DNA of 64,000 nt from Bugulina stolonifera (GCA_935421135.1 OW285195.1:930001-994000); one strand, 5' to 3'; positions 26,101 through 42,500 are shown, numbered from the stretch's first letter. Notes: a model not told the origin generated them from the sequence alone. A program made the numbers and translations.

Positions 26101-29100
26101 TAGAATGCAATCTATGTATTCTATGCATAGAATGCATAAAATACATTGATTACATACAATGCCTTCTATGTATTCAATGTATTCTATGTATTCTATGTAT
26201 TCAATGTATTCTATGCATAGAATGCATAGAATGCAATCTATGTATTCTATGCATAGAATGAATAGGTTACATTGAATGCATAGAGTGCATAGAGTGCAAT
26301 CTATGTATTCTATGCATAGAGTGCATAGATTGCACGGAATGCATTCTGTGCATTCTATGTCATCTATGTAATCTATGCATAGAATGCATAAAATGCAATC
26401 TAGGTATTCTATGCATAGAACGCATAGATTCTATGGAATGCATAGAGTGCATAGAATGCATTCTATACGATCAATGTATTCTATGCATTCTATGCATAAA
26501 ATGTGTTCTATGCATCGAATGCATCGAATGTATAGGATACATAGAATGCATAGATTACATGGAATGCATAGAGTTCATAGAATGCAATCTATGTATTCTA
26601 TGCATAGAATGCATAGAATGCAATCGATGTATTCTATGCATAGAACGCATAGGTTTCATGGAATGCATAGAGTGCAATCTATGTATTCTATGCATAGAGT
26701 GCATAGAATGCAATCTATGTATTCTATGCGTAGAATGCATAGAATACATGGAATGCATAGAGTGCATAGAATGCATTCTATGTGATAAATGTATTCTATG
26801 CATTCTATGCATAAAATGTATTCTATGCATCGAATGCATAGAATACATAGAATGCATAGATTACATGGAATGCATAGAGTGCATAGAGTGCAATCTATGT
26901 ATTCTATGTATTCTATGCATGGAATGCATAGAATACATAGAAGACATAGAATTATATGTATTCTATGCATAGAATACATATAATGCAATATATGTATTCT
27001 ATGCATAGCACGCATAGATTACATGGAATGCATAGAGTGAATAGAATGCATTCTATGTGATTAATGTATTCTATGCATTCTATGCATAAAATGTGTTCTA
27101 TGCATCGAATGCATCGAATGTATAGGATACATAGAATGCATAGATTACATGGAATGCATAGAGTGCATAGAAGGCAATCTATGTATTCTATGCATAGAAT
27201 GCATAGAATGCAATCGATGTATTCTATGCATAGAACGCATAGGTTACATGGAATGCATAGAGTGCATAGAGTGCAATCTATGTATTTTATGCATAGAGTG
27301 CATAGAATGTAATCTAGGTATTCTATGCATAGAACGCATAGATTCTATGGAATGCATAGAGTGCATAGAATGCATTCTATGCGATCAATGTATTCTATGC
27401 ATTCTATGCATAAAATGTGTTCTATGCATCGAATGCATCGAATGTATAGGATACATAGAATGCATAGATTACATGGAGTGCATAGAGTGCATAGAATGCA
27501 ATCTATGTATTCTATGCATAGAATGCATAGTATGCAATCTATGTATCCTATGCATAGAACGCATAGATTACATGGAATGCATAGAGTGCATAGAATGCAT
27601 TCTATGTGATCAATGTATTCTATGAATAGAATGCATAAAATACATTGATTACATACAATGCCTTCTATGTATTCAATGTATTCTATGTATTCTATGCATC
27701 GAATGCATAGAATGCAATCTATGTAATCTATGCATAGAGTGCATAGATTACATGGAATGCCTTATATGCATTCTATGTCTTCTATGTATTCAATGTATTC
27801 TATGCATAGAATGCATAGAATGCAATCTATGTATTCTATGCATAGAATGAATAGGTTACATTGAATGCATAGAGTGCATAGAGTGCAATCTATGTATTCT
27901 ATGCATAGAGTGCATAGATTGCACGGAATGCATTCTGTGCATTCTATGTCATCTATGTAATCTATGCATAGAATGCATAAAATGCAATCTAGGTATTCTA
28001 TGCATAGAACGCATAGATTTTATGGAATGCATAGAGTGCATAGAATGCATTCTATACGATCAATGTATTCTATGCATTCTATGCATAAAATGTGTTCTAT
28101 GCATCGAATGCATCGAATGTATAGGATACATAGAATGCATAGATTACATGGAATGCATAGAGTTCATAGAATGCAATCTATGTATTCTATGCATAGAATG
28201 CATAGAATGCAATCGATGTATTCTATGCATAGAACGCATAGGTTTCATGGAATGCATAGAGTGCATAGAGTGCAATCTATGTATTCTATGCATAGAGTGC
28301 ATAGAATGCAATCTATGTATTCTATGCGTAGAATGCATAGAATACATGGAATGCATAGAGTGCATAGAATGCATTCTATGTGATAAATGTATTCTATGCA
28401 TTCTATGCATAAAATGTATTCTATGCATCGAATGCATAGAATACATAGAATGCATAGATTACATGGAATGCATAGAGTGCATAGGGTGCAATCTATGTAT
28501 TCTATGCATAGGTTGCACGGAATGCATTCTATGCATTCTATGTCTTCTATGTATTCTATGCATAGAATGCATAGAATGCAATCTGTGTATTCTATGCATA
28601 GAACGCATAGATTACATGGAATGCATAGAGTGCATAGAATGCATTCTATGTGATCAATGTATTCTACGCATTCTATGCATAAAATGTATTATATGCATCG
28701 AATGCATAGAATAAATAGAATGCATAGATTACATGGAATGCATAGAGTGCATAGAATGCAATCTATGTGTTCTATGCAATGCATAGACTACATAGAATGC
28801 ATAGAACTCATAAAACGCATGGAATGCACTCTATGCATCCTATGCATTCTATGCATTCAGTGCATAGATTGCATTTTATGTGATCAGTGTATTCTATTCA
28901 TTCTATGCATGAAATGTATTGTATGCACCGAATGCATAGAATACATAGAATGCATAGATTACATGGAATGCATAGAGTGCATAGAGTTCAATCTATGTAT
29001 TCTATGTATTCTATGCATGGAATGCATAGAATACATAGAAGACATAGAAATATATGTATTCTATGCATAGAACGCATAGATTACATAGAATGCATAGAGT

Positions 29101-29450
29101 GCATAGAATGCATTCTATGTGATCAATGTATTCTATGCATTCTATGCACAAAATGTATTATATGCATCGAATGCATAGAATACATAGAATGCATAGATTA
29201 CAAGGAATGCATAGAGTGCATAGAATGCATTCTATGTGATCAATGTATTCTATGCATTCTTTGCATAAAATGTAATATATGCATCGAATGCATGGAATAC
29301 GTAGAATGCATAGATTACATGGAATGCATAGAGTGCATAGAGTGCAATCTATGTATTTTATGCATGGAGTGCATGTATTCTATGCATAGAATGCATATAA
29401 TGCAATCTATGTATTCTATGCATAGAACGCATAGATTACATGGAATGCAT
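8010..29450 (+). repeat. Satellite higher-order repeat domain A (1.6-4.3-kb blocks)
   Basis: A 195-bp marker module starts at 8010, 12126, 16474, 20343, 22256, 24885, 26789 and 28387, giving successive spacings of 4,116, 4,348, 3,869, 1,913, 2,629, 1,904 and 1,598 bp. Several markers share the 3,869-bp offset (13483/17352, 14083/17952, 14633/18502, 16051/19920, 16749/20618), which marks a large tandem duplication. The stretch from 20703 recurs from 25245 with an identical deduced open frame (offset 4,542 bp). The irregular spacing fits repeated unequal exchange. This domain is less uniform than domain B. Confidence 0.85.
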
Positions 29451-29729
29451 AGAGTGCATAGAATGCATTCTGTGTGATCAATGTATTCTATGCATTCTAT
29501 GCATAAAATGTATTATATGCATCAAATGCATAGAATACATAAAATGCATAGATTACATGGAATGCATAGAGTGCATAGATTGCAATCTATGTGTTCTATG
29601 CAATGCATAGACTACATAGAATGCATAGATTACATGTAATGCATAGAGTGCATAGAGTGCAATCTATGTATTCTATGCATAGAGTGCATAGATCGCACAG
29701 AATGCATTCTATGCATTCTATGTCTTCTA

Positions 29730-32700
29730 TGTATTCGATGTATTCAATGTGTTCCATGCATAGAATGCATTGAATGCAATCTATGTATTCTATGCATAGA
29801 ATGGATAGATTACATGAAATGCATAGAGTGCATAGAGTGCACTCTATGTATTCTATGCATAGAGTGCATAGATTGCACGGAATGCATTCTATGTCTTCTA
29901 TGTATTCTATGCATAGAACGCATATAATGCAATCTATGTATTCTATACATAGAACGCATAGATTACATGGAATGCATAGAGTGCATAGAATGCATTCTAT
30001 GTGATCAATGTATTCTATGCATTCTATGCATAAAATGTATTATAATATGCATCGAATGCATAGAATACATAGAATGCATAGATTTCATGGAATGCATAGA
30101 GTGCATAGAATGCAATCTATGTATTCTATGCATAGAACGCATAGATTACATGGAATGCATAGAGTGCATAGAATGCATTCTAAGTGATCAATGTACTCTT
30201 TGCATAGAACACATAAAATACATTGATTACATACAATGCCTTCTATGTATTCAATGTATTCTATGTATTCTATGCATCGAATGCATAGAATACATAGAAT
30301 GCATAGATTACACGGAATACATAGAGTGCATAGAGTGCAATCTATGTATTCTATGCATAGAGTGCATAGATTGCACAGAATGCATTCCATGCATTCTATG
30401 TCTTCTATGTATTCTATGCATAGAATGCATATAATGCAACCTATGTATTCTATGCATAGAACGCATAGATTACATGGAATGCATAGAGTGCATGGAATGC
30501 ATTCTATGTGATCAATGTGTTCTATGCATGCTATGCATAAAATGTATTATATGCATCGAATGCATAGAATACATAGAATGCATAGACTACATGGAATGCA
30601 TAGAGTGCATAGAATGCATTCTATGTGATCAATGTATTCTCTGCATTCTATGCATAAAATGTATTATATGCATCGAATGCATAGAATACATAGAATGCAT
30701 AGATTACATGGAATGCATAGAGTGCATAGAATGCATTCTATGTGATAAATGTATTCTATGCATTCTATGCATGAAATGTATTATATGCATCGAATGCATA
30801 GATTACAAGGAATGCATAGAGTGCATAGAATGCATTCTATGTGATCAATGTATTCTATGCATTATTTGCATAAAATGTAATATATGCATCGAATGCATAG
30901 AATACGTAGAATGCATAGATTACATGGAATGCATAGAGTGCATAGAGTGCAATCTATGTATTTTATGCATGGAGTGCATAGATTGCACGGAATGCATTCT
31001 ATGTCTTCTATGTATTCTATGCATAGAATGCATATAATGCAATCTATGTATTCTATGCATAGAACGCATAGATTACATGGAATGCATAGAGTGCATAGAA
31101 TGCATTCTGTGTGATCAATGTATTCTATGCATTCTATGCATAAAATGTATTATATGCATCAAATGCATAGAATACATAGAATGCATAGATTACATGGAAT
31201 GCATAGAGTGCATAGATTGCAATCTATGTGTTCTATGCAATGCATAGACTACATAGAATGCATAGATTACATGTAATGCATAGAGTGCATAGAATGCATT
31301 CTATGTGATCAATGTATTCTCTGCATAGAATGCAATCTATGTATTCTATGCATAGAATGCATAAAATACATTGATTACATACAATGCCTTCTATGTATTC
31401 AATGTATTCTATGTATTCTATGCATCGAATGCATGGAATGCAATCTATGTAATCTATGCATAGAGTGCATAGATTACATGGAATGCATTATATCCATTCT
31501 ATGTCTTCTATGTCTTCTATGTTTTCAATGTATTCTATGCATAGAATGCATGAAATGCAATCTAGGTATTCTATGCATAGAATGCATAGATTCTATGGAA
31601 TGCATAGAGTGCATAGAATGCATTCTATGCGATCAATGTATTCTATGCATTCTATGCATAAGATGTGTTCTATGCATCGAATGCATCGAATGTATAGGAT
31701 ACATAGAATGCATAGTTTACATGGAATGCATAGAGTGCATAGAATGCAATCTATGTATTCTATGCATAGAATACATAGAATACATAGAAGACATCGAATT
31801 ATATGTACATATATTCTATGCATAGAATGTATTGAATGCAATATATGTATGCATAAAATGTATTCTATGCATCGTATGCATAGAACACATAGAATGCATA
31901 GATTAAATGGAATGCATAGAGTGCATAGAGTGCAATCTATGTATTCTATGCATAGAGTGCATAGATTGCACGGAATGCATTCTATGTCTTCTATGTATTC
32001 TATGCATAGAATGCATATAATGCAATCTATGTATTCTATGCATAGAACGCATAGATTACATGGAACGCATAGATTGCATAGAATGCATTCTATGTGATCA
32101 ATGTATTCTATGCATTCAATGCATAAAATGTATTATATGCATCGAATGCATAGAATACATAGAATGCATAGACTAAATGGAATGCATAGAGTGCATAGAA
32201 TGCCTTCTATGTGATCAATGTATTCTCTGCATAGAATGCAATCTATGTATTCTATGCATAGAATGCACCATAAAATACATTGATTACATACAATGCCTTC
32301 TATGTATTCAATGTATTCTATGTATTCTATGCATCGAATGCATAGAATGCAATCTATGTAATCTATGCATAGAGTGCATAGATTACATGGAATGCCTTAT
32401 ATGCATTCTATGTCTTCTATGTCTTCTATGTATTCAATGTATTCTATGCATAGAATGCATAGAATGCAATCTATGTATTCTATGCATAGAATGAATAGGT
32501 TACATTGAATGCATAGAGTGCATAGAGTGCAATCTATGTATTCTATGCATAGAGTGCGTAGATTGCACGGAATGCATTTTGTGCATTCTATGTCTTCTAT
32601 GTATTCTATGCGTAGAACGCATGGAATGCAATCTAGGTATTCTATGCATAGAACGCATAGATACCATGGAATGCTTAGAGTGCATAGAATGCATTCTATG

Positions 32701-35700
32701 CGATCAATGTATTCTATGCATTCTATGCATAAAATGTGTTCTATGCATCGAATGCATCGAATGTATAGGATACATAGAATGCATAGATTACATGGAGTGC
32801 ATAGAGTGCATAGGAATGCATTCTATGTGATTAATGTATTCTATGCATGGAATGCATAGAATACATAGAAGACATAGAATTATATGTACATATATTCTAT
32901 GCATAGAATGCATAGAATGCAATCTATGTATCCTATGCATAGAACACATAGATTACATGGAATGCAGAGAGTGCATAGAACGCATTCTATGTGATCAATG
33001 TATTCTATGCATTCTATGCATAAAATGTATTATATGCATCGAATGCATAGAATACATAGAATGCATAGATTAAATGAAATGCATAGAGTGCATAGAATGC
33101 AATCTATGTGCTCTATGCAATGCATAGACTACATAGAATGCATAGAACTCATAAATCGCATAGAATGCACTCTATGCATCCTACGCATTCTATGCATTCA
33201 GTGCATAGAATGCATTCTATCTGATCAATGTATTCTGTTCAATCTATGCATAAAATGTATTCTATGCACCGAATGCATAGAATACATAGAATGCATAGAT
33301 TACATGGAATGCATAGAGTGCATAGAGTTCAATCTATGTATTCTATGCATGGAATGCATAGAATACGTAGAACACATAGAATTATATGTATTCTATGCAT
33401 AGAATGCATAGTATGCAATCCATGTATCCTATGCGTAGAACGCATAGATTACATGGAATGCATAGAGTGCATAGAATGCATTCTATGTGATCAATGTATT
33501 CTATGCATAGAATGCATAAAATACATTGATTACATACAATGCCTTCTATGTATTCAATGTATTCGATGTATTCTATGCATCGAATGCATAGAATGCAATC
33601 TATGTATTTTATGCATAGAGTGCATAGGTTACATGGAATGTATTCTATGCATTCTATGTCTTCTATGTCTTCTATATATTCAAAGTATTCTATGCATAGA
33701 ATGCATAGAATGCAATCTATGTATTCTATGCATAGAATGCATAGATTACATGGAATGCATAGAGTGCATAGAATGCCTTCTTTGTGATCAATGTATTCTA
33801 TTCATTCTATGCATAAAATGTATTCTATGCACCGAATGCATAGAATACATAGAATGCATAGATTACATGGAATGCATAGAGTGCATAGAATGCATTCTAT
33901 GTGATCAATGTATTCTCTGCATAGAATGCAATCTATGTATTCTATGCATAGAATGCATAAAATACATTGATTACGTACAATGCCTTCTATGTATTCAATG
34001 TATTCTATGTATTCTATGCATCGAATGCATAGAATGCAATCTATGTAATCTATGCATAGAGTGCATAGATTACATGGAATGCCTTATATGCATTCTATGT
34101 CTTCTATGTCTTCTATGTATTCAATGTATTCTATGCATAGAATGCATAGAATGCAATCTATGTATTCTATGCATAGAATGAATAGGTTACATTGAATGCA
34201 TAGAGTGCATAGAGTGCAATCTATGTATTCTATGCATAGAGTGCATAGATCGCACAGAATGCATTCTATGCATTCTATGTCTTCTATGTATTCTATGCAT
34301 CGAATGCATAGAATGCAATCTATGTATTCTATGCATAGAGTGCATAGGTTACATGGAATGCATTCTATGCATTCTATGTCTTCTATGTATTCGATGTATT
34401 CAATGTGTTCCATGCATAGAATGCATTGAATGCAATCTATGTATTCTATGCATAGAATGGATAGATTACATGAAATGCATAGAGTGCATAGAGTGCACTC
34501 TATGTATTCTATGCATAGAGTGCATAGATTGCACGGAATGCATTCTATGTCTTCTATGTATTCTATGCATAGAACGCATATAATGCAATCTATGTATTCT
34601 ATACATAGAACGCATAGATTACATGGAATGCATAGAGTGCATAGAATGCATTCTATGTGATCAATGTATTCTATGCATTCTATGCATAAAATGTATTATA
34701 ATATGCATCGAATGCATAGAATACATAGAATGCATAGATTTCATGGAATGCATAGAGTGCATAGAATGCAATCTATGTATTCTATGCATAGAACGCATAG
34801 ATTACATGGAATGCATAGAGTGCATAGAATGCATTCTAAGTGATCAATGTACTCTTTGCATAGAACACATAAAATACATTGATTACATACAATGCCTTCT
34901 ATGTATTCAATGTATTCTATGTATTCTATGCATCGAATGCATAGAATACATAGAATGCATAGATTACACGGAATACATAGAGTGCATAGAGTGCAATCTA
35001 TGTATTCTATGCATAGAGTGCATAGATTGCACAGAATGCATTCCATGCATTCTATGTCTTCTATGTATTCTATGCATAGAATGCATATAATGCAACCTAT
35101 GTATTCTATGCATAGAACGCATAGATTACATGGAATGCATAGAGTGCATGGAATGCATTCTATGTGATCAATGTGTTCTATGCATGCTATGCATAAAATG
35201 TATTATATGCATCGAATGCATAGAATACATAGAATGCATAGACTACATGGAATGCATAGAGTGCATAGAATGCATTCTATGTGATCAATGTATTCTCTGC
35301 ATTCTATGCATAAAATGTATTATATGCATCGAATGCATAGAATACATAGAATGCATAGATTACATGGAATGCATAGAGTGCATAGAATGCATTCTATGTG
35401 ATAAATGTATTCTATGCATTCTATGCATGAAATGTATTATATGCATCGAATGCATAGATTACAAGGAATGCATAGAGTGCATAGAATGCATTCTATGTGA
35501 TCAATGTATTCTATGCATTCTTTGCATAAAATGTAATATATGCATCGAATGCATAGAATACGTAGAATGCATAGATTACATGGAATGCATAGAGTGCATA
35601 GAGTGCAATCTATGTATTTTATGCATGGAGTGCATAGATTGCACGGAATGCATTCTATGTCTTCTATGTATTCTATGCATAGAATGCATATAATGCAATC

Positions 35701-38700
35701 TATGTATTCTATGCATAGAACGCATAGATTACATGGAATGCATAGAGTGCATAGAATGCATTCTGTGTGATCAATGTATTCTATGCATTCTATGCATAAA
35801 ATGTATTATATGCATCAAATGCATAGAATACATAGAATGCATAGATTACATGGAATGCATAGAGTGCATAGATTGCAATCTATGTGTTCTATGCAATGCA
35901 TAGACTACATAGAATGCATAGATTACATGTAATGCATAGAGTGCATAGAATGCATTCTATGTGATCAATGTATTCTCTGCATAGAATGCAATCTATGTAT
36001 TCTATGCATAGAATGCATAAAATACATTGATTACATACAATGCCTTCTATGTATTCAATGTATTCTATGTATTCTATGCATCGAATGCATGGAATGCAAT
36101 CTATGTAATCTATGCATAGAGTGCATAGATTACATGGAATGCATTATATCCATTCTATGTCTTCTATGTCTTCTATGTTTTCAATGTATTCTATGCATAG
36201 AATGCATGAAATGCAATCTAGGTATTCTATGCATAGAATGCATAGATTCTATGGAATGCATAGAGTGCATAGAATGCATTCTATGCGATCAACGTATTCT
36301 ATGCATTCTATGCATAAGATGTGTTCTATGCATCGAATGCATCGAATGTATAGGATACATAGAATGCATAGTTTACATGGAATGCATAGAGTGCATAGAA
36401 TGCAATCTATGTATTCTATGCATAGAATACATAGAATACATAGAAGACATCGAATTATATGTACATATATTCTATGCATAGAATGTATTGAATGCAATAT
36501 ATGTATGCATAAAATGTATTCTATGCATCGTATGCATAGAACACATAGAATGCATAGATTAAATGGAATGCATAGAGTGCATAGAGTGCAATCTATGTAT
36601 TCTATGCATAGAGTGCATAGATTGCACGGAATGCATTCTATGTCTTCTATGTATTCTATGCATAGAATGCATATAATGCAATCTATGTATTCTATGCATA
36701 GAACGCATAGATTACATGGAACGCATAGATTGCATAGAATGCATTCTATGTGATCAATGTATTCTATGCATTCTATGCATAAAATGTATTATATGCATCG
36801 AATGCATAGAATACATAGAATGCATAGACTAAATGGAATGCATAGAGTGCATAGAATGCATTCTATGTGATCAATGTATTCTCTGCATAGAATGCAATCT
36901 ATGTATTCTATGCATAGAATGCACCATAAAATACATTGATTACATACAATGCCTTCTATGTATTCAATGTATTCTATGTATTCTATGCATCGAATGCATA
37001 GAATGCAATCTATGTAATCTATGCATAGAGTGCATAGATTACATGGAATGCCTTATATGCATTCTATGTCTTCTATGTCTTCTATGTATTCAATGTATTC
37101 TATGCATAGAATGCATAGAATGCAATCTATGTATTCTATGCATAGAATGAATAGGTTACATTGAATGCATAGAGTGCATAGAGTGCAATCTATGTATTCT
37201 ATGCATAGAGTGCGTAGATTGCACGGAATGCATTTTGTGCATTCTATGTCTTCTATGTATTCTATGCGTAGAACGCATGGAATGCAATCTAGGTATTCTA
37301 TGCATAGAACGCATAGATACCATGGAATGCTTAGAGTGCATAGAATGCATTCTATGCGATCAATGTATTCTATGCATTCTATGCATAAAATGTGTTCTAT
37401 GCATCGAATGCATCGAATGTATAGGATACATAGAATGCATAGATTACATGGAATGCATAGAGTGCATAGAGTGCAATCTATGTAATCTATGTATTCTATG
37501 CATGGAATGCATAGAATACATAGAAGACATAGAATTATATGTACATATATTCTATGCATAGAATGCATAGAATGCAATCTATGTATCCTATGCATAGAAC
37601 ACATAGATTACATGGAATGCAGAGAGTGCATAGAACGCATTCTATGTGATCAATGTATTCTATGCATTCTATGCATAAAATGTATTATATGCATCGAATG
37701 CATAGAATACATAGAATGCATAGATTAAATGAAATGCATAGAGTGCATAGAATGCAATCTATGTGCTCTATGCAATGCATAGACTACATAGAATGCATAG
37801 AACTCATAAATCGCATAGAATGCACTCTATGCATCCTACGCATTCTATGCATTCAGTGCATAGAATGCATTCTATCTGATCAATGTATTCTGTTCAATCT
37901 ATGCATAAAATGTATTCTATGCACCGAATGCATAGAATACATAGAATGCATAGATTACATGGAATGCATAGAGTGCATAGAGTTCAATCTATGTATTCTA
38001 TGCATGGAATGCATAGAATACGTAGAAGACATAGAATTATATGTATTCTATGCATAGAATGCATAGTATGCAATCCATGTATCCTATGCGTAGAACGCAT
38101 AGATTACATGGAATGCATAGAGTGCATAGAATGCATTCTATGTGATCAATGTATTCTATGCATAGAATGCATAAAATACATTGATTACATACAATGCCTT
38201 CTATGTATTCAATGTATTCGATGTATTCTATGCATCGAATGCATAGAATGCAATCTATGTATTTTATGCATAGAGTGCATAGGTTACATGGAATGTATTC
38301 TATGCATTCTATGTCTTCTATGTCTTCTATATATTCAAAGTATTCTATGCATAGAATGCATAGAATGCAATCTATGTATTCTATGCATAGAATGCATAGA
38401 TTACATGGAATGCATAGAGTGCATAGAATGCCTTCTTTGTGATCAATGTATTCTATTCATTCTATGCATAAAATGTATTCTATGCACCGAATGCATAGAA
38501 TACATAGAATGCATAGATTACATGGAATGCATAGAGTGCATAGAATGCATTCTATGTGATCAATGTATTCTCTGCATAGAATGCAATCTATGTATTCTAT
38601 GCATAGAATGCATAAAATACATTGATTACGTACAATGCCTTCTATGTATTCAATGTATTCTATGTATTCTATGCATCGAATGCATAGAATGCAATCTATG

Positions 38701-38886
38701 TAATCTATGCATAGAGTGCATAGATTACATGGAGTGCCTTATATGCATTCTATGTCTTCTATGTCTTCTATGTATTCAATGTATTCTATGCATAGAATGC
38801 ATAGAATGCAATCTATGTATTCTATGCATAGAATGAATAGGTTACATTGAATGCATAGAGTGCATAGAGTGCAATCTATGTATTCT
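29730..38886 (+). repeat. 4,656-bp tandem duplication inside the satellite
   Basis: Marker modules recur at a constant offset: 29774/34430, 29967/34623, 30474/35130, 31433/36089, 32177/36833 and 32509/37165 (all 4,656 bp), then 33228/37883 (4,655 bp). Rare variants are shared, such as AATGCACCATAAAATAC near 32270 and 36925. The two copies run from about 29730 and 34386 and are nearly identical, so the duplication is recent relative to domain A. Confidence 0.88.
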
Positions 38887-39174
38887 ATGCATAGAGTGCG
38901 TAGATTGCACGGAATGCATTTTGTGCATTCTATGTCTTCTATGTATTCTATGCGTAGAACGCATGGAATGCAATCTAGGTATTCTATGCATAGAACGCAT
39001 AGATACCATGGAATGCTTAGAGTGCATAGAATGCATTCTATGCGATCAATGTATTCTATGCATTCTATGCATAAAATGTGTTCTATGCATCGAATGCATC
39101 GAATGTATAGGATACATAGAATGCATAGATTACATGGAATGCATAGAGTGCATAGAGTGCAATCTATGTAATCT

Positions 39175-39502
39175 ATGTATTCTATGCATGGAATGCATAG
39201 AATACATAGAAGACATAGAATTATATGTACATATATTCTATGCATAGAATGCATAGAATGCAATCTATGTATCCTATGCATAGAACACATAGATTACATG
39301 GAATGCATAGAGTGCATAGAGTGCAATCTATGTAATCTATGTATTCTATGCATGGAATGCATAGAATACATAGAAGACATAGAATTATATGTACATATAT
39401 TCTATGCATAGAATGCATAGAATGCAATCTATGTATCCTATGCATAGAACACATAGATTACATGGAATGCAGAGAGTGCATAGAACGCATTCTATGTGAT
39501 CA
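39175..39502 (+). repeat. 164-bp tandem duplication within a domain B unit (first occurrence)
   Basis: The segment beginning ATGTATTCTATGCATGG at 39175 is repeated at 39339, including the non-lattice motif ATATGTACATAT. It explains the 1,850-bp spacing of that unit. The same duplicated pair recurs at 48960/49124. Confidence 0.85.
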
Positions 39503-42500
39503 ATGTATTCTATGCATTCGATGCATAAAATGTATTATATGCATCGAATGCATAGAATACATAGAATGCATAGATTAAATGAAATGCATAGAGTGCATAG
39601 AATGCAATCTATGTGCTCTATGCAATGCATAGACTACATAGAATGCATAGAACTCATAAATCGCATAGAATGCACTCTATGCATCCTACGCATTCTATGC
39701 ATTCAGTGCATAGAATGCATTCTATCTGATCAATGTATTCTGTTCAATCTATGCATAAAATGTATTCTATGCACCGAATGCATAGAATACATAGAATGCA
39801 TAGATTACATGGAATGCATAGAGTGCATAGAGTTCAATCTATGTATTCTATGCATGGAATGCATAGAATACGTAGAAGACATAGAATTATATGTATTCTA
39901 TGCATAGAATGCATAGTATGCAATCCATGTATCCTATGCGTAGAACGCATAGATTACATGGAATGCATAGAGTGCATAGAATGCATTCTATGTGATCAAT
40001 GTAATTTATGCATAGAATGCATAAAATACATTGATTACATACAATGCCTTCTATGTATTCAATGTATTCGATGTATTCTATGCATCGAATGCATAGAATG
40101 CAATCTATGTATTTTATGCATAGAGTGCATAGGTTACATGGAATGTATTCTATGCATTCTATGTCTTCTATGTCTTCTATATATTCAAAGTATTCTATGC
40201 ATAGAATGCATAGAATGCAATCTATGTATTCTATGCATAGAATGCATAGATTACATGGAATGCATAGAGTGCATAGAATGCCTTCTTTGTGATCAATGTA
40301 TTCTATGCATTCTATGCATAAAATGTATTCTATGCACCGAATGCATAGAATACATAGAATGCATAGATTACATGGAATGCATAGAGTGCATAGAATGCAT
40401 TCTATGTGATCAATGTATTCTCTGCATAGAATGCAATCTATGTATTCTATGCATAGAATGCATAAAATACATTGATTACGTACAATGCCTTCTATGTATT
40501 CAATGTATTCTATGTATTCTATGCATCGAATGCATAGAATGCAATCTATGTAATCTATGCATAGAGTGCATAGATTACATGGAGTGCCTTATATGCATTC
40601 TATGTCTTCTATGTCTTCTATGTATTCAATGTATTCTATGCATAGAATGCATAGAATGCAATCTATGTATTCTATGCATAGAATGAATAGGTTACATTGA
40701 ATGCATAGAGTGCATAGAGTGCAATCTATGTATTCTATGTATTCTATGCGTAGAACGCATGGAATGCAATCTAGGTATTCTATGCATAGAACGCATAGAT
40801 ACCATGGAATGCTTAGAGTGCATAGAATGCATTCTATGCGATCAATGTATTCTATGCATTCTATGCATAAAATGTGTTCTATGCATCGAATGCATCGAAT
40901 GTATAGGATACATAGAATGCATAGATTACATGGAATGCATAGAGTGCATAGAGTGCAATCTATGTAATCTATGTATTCTATGCATGGAATGCATAGAATA
41001 CATAGAAGACATAGAATTATATGTACATATATTCTATGCATAGAATGCATAGAATGCAATCTATGTATCCTATGCATAGAACACATAGATTACATGGAAT
41101 GCAGAGAGTGCATAGAATGCATTCTATGTGATCAATGTATTCTATGCATTCTATGCATAAAATGTATTATATGCATCGAATGCATAGAATACATAGAATG
41201 CATAGATTAAATGAAATGCATAGAGTGCATAGAATGCAATCTATGTGCTCTATGCAATGCATAGACTACATAGAATGCATAGAACTCATAAATCGCATAG
41301 AATGCACTCTATGCATCCTACGCATTCTATGCATTCAGTGCATAGAATGCATTCTATCTGATCAATGTATTCTGTTCAATCTATGCATAAAATGTATTCT
41401 ATGCACCGAATGCATAGAATACATAGAATGCATAGATTACATGGAATGCATAGAGTGCATAGAGTTCAATCTATGTATTCTATGCATGGAATGCATAGAA
41501 TACGTAGAAGACATAGAATTATATGTATTCTATGCATAGAATGCATAGTATGCAATCCATGTATCCTATGCGTAGAACGCATAGATTACATGGAATGCAT
41601 AGAGTGCATAGAATGCATTCTATGTGATCAATGTATTCTATGCATAGAATGCATAAAATACATTAATTACATACAATGCCTTCTATGTATTCAATGTATT
41701 CGATGTATTCTATGCATCGAATGCATAGAATGCAATCTATGTATTTTATGCATAGAGTGCATAGGTTACATGGAATGTATTCTATGCATTCTATGTCTTC
41801 TATGTCTTCTATATATTCAAAGTATTCTATGCATAGAATGCATAGAATGCAATCTATGTATTCTATGCATAGAATGCATAGATTACATGGAATGCATAGA
41901 GTGCATAGAATGCCTTCTTTGTGATCAATGTATTCTATGCATTCTATGCATAAAATGTATTCTATGCACCGAATGCATAGAATACATAGAATGCATAGAT
42001 TACATGGAATGCATAGAGTGCATAGAATGCATTCTATGTGATCAATGTATTCTATACATAGAATGCAATCTATGTATTCTATGCATAGAATGCATAAAAT
42101 ACATTGATTACGTACAATGCCTTCTATGTATTCAATGTATTCTATGTATTCTATGCATCGAATGCATAGAATGCAATCTATGGAATCTATGCATAGAGTG
42201 CATAGATTACATGGAATGCCTTATATGCATTCTATGTCTTCTATGTCTTCTATGTATTCAATGTATTCTATGCATAGAATGCATAGAATGCAATCTATGT
42301 ATTCTATGCATAGAATGAATAGGTTACATTGAATGCATAGAGTGCATAGAGTGCAATCTATGTATTCTATGCATAGAGTGCGTAGATTGCACGGAATGCA
42401 TTTTGTGCATTCTATGTCTTCTATGTATTCTATGCGTAGAACGCATGGAATGCAATCTAGGTATTCTATGCATAGAACGCATAGATACCATGGAATGCTT

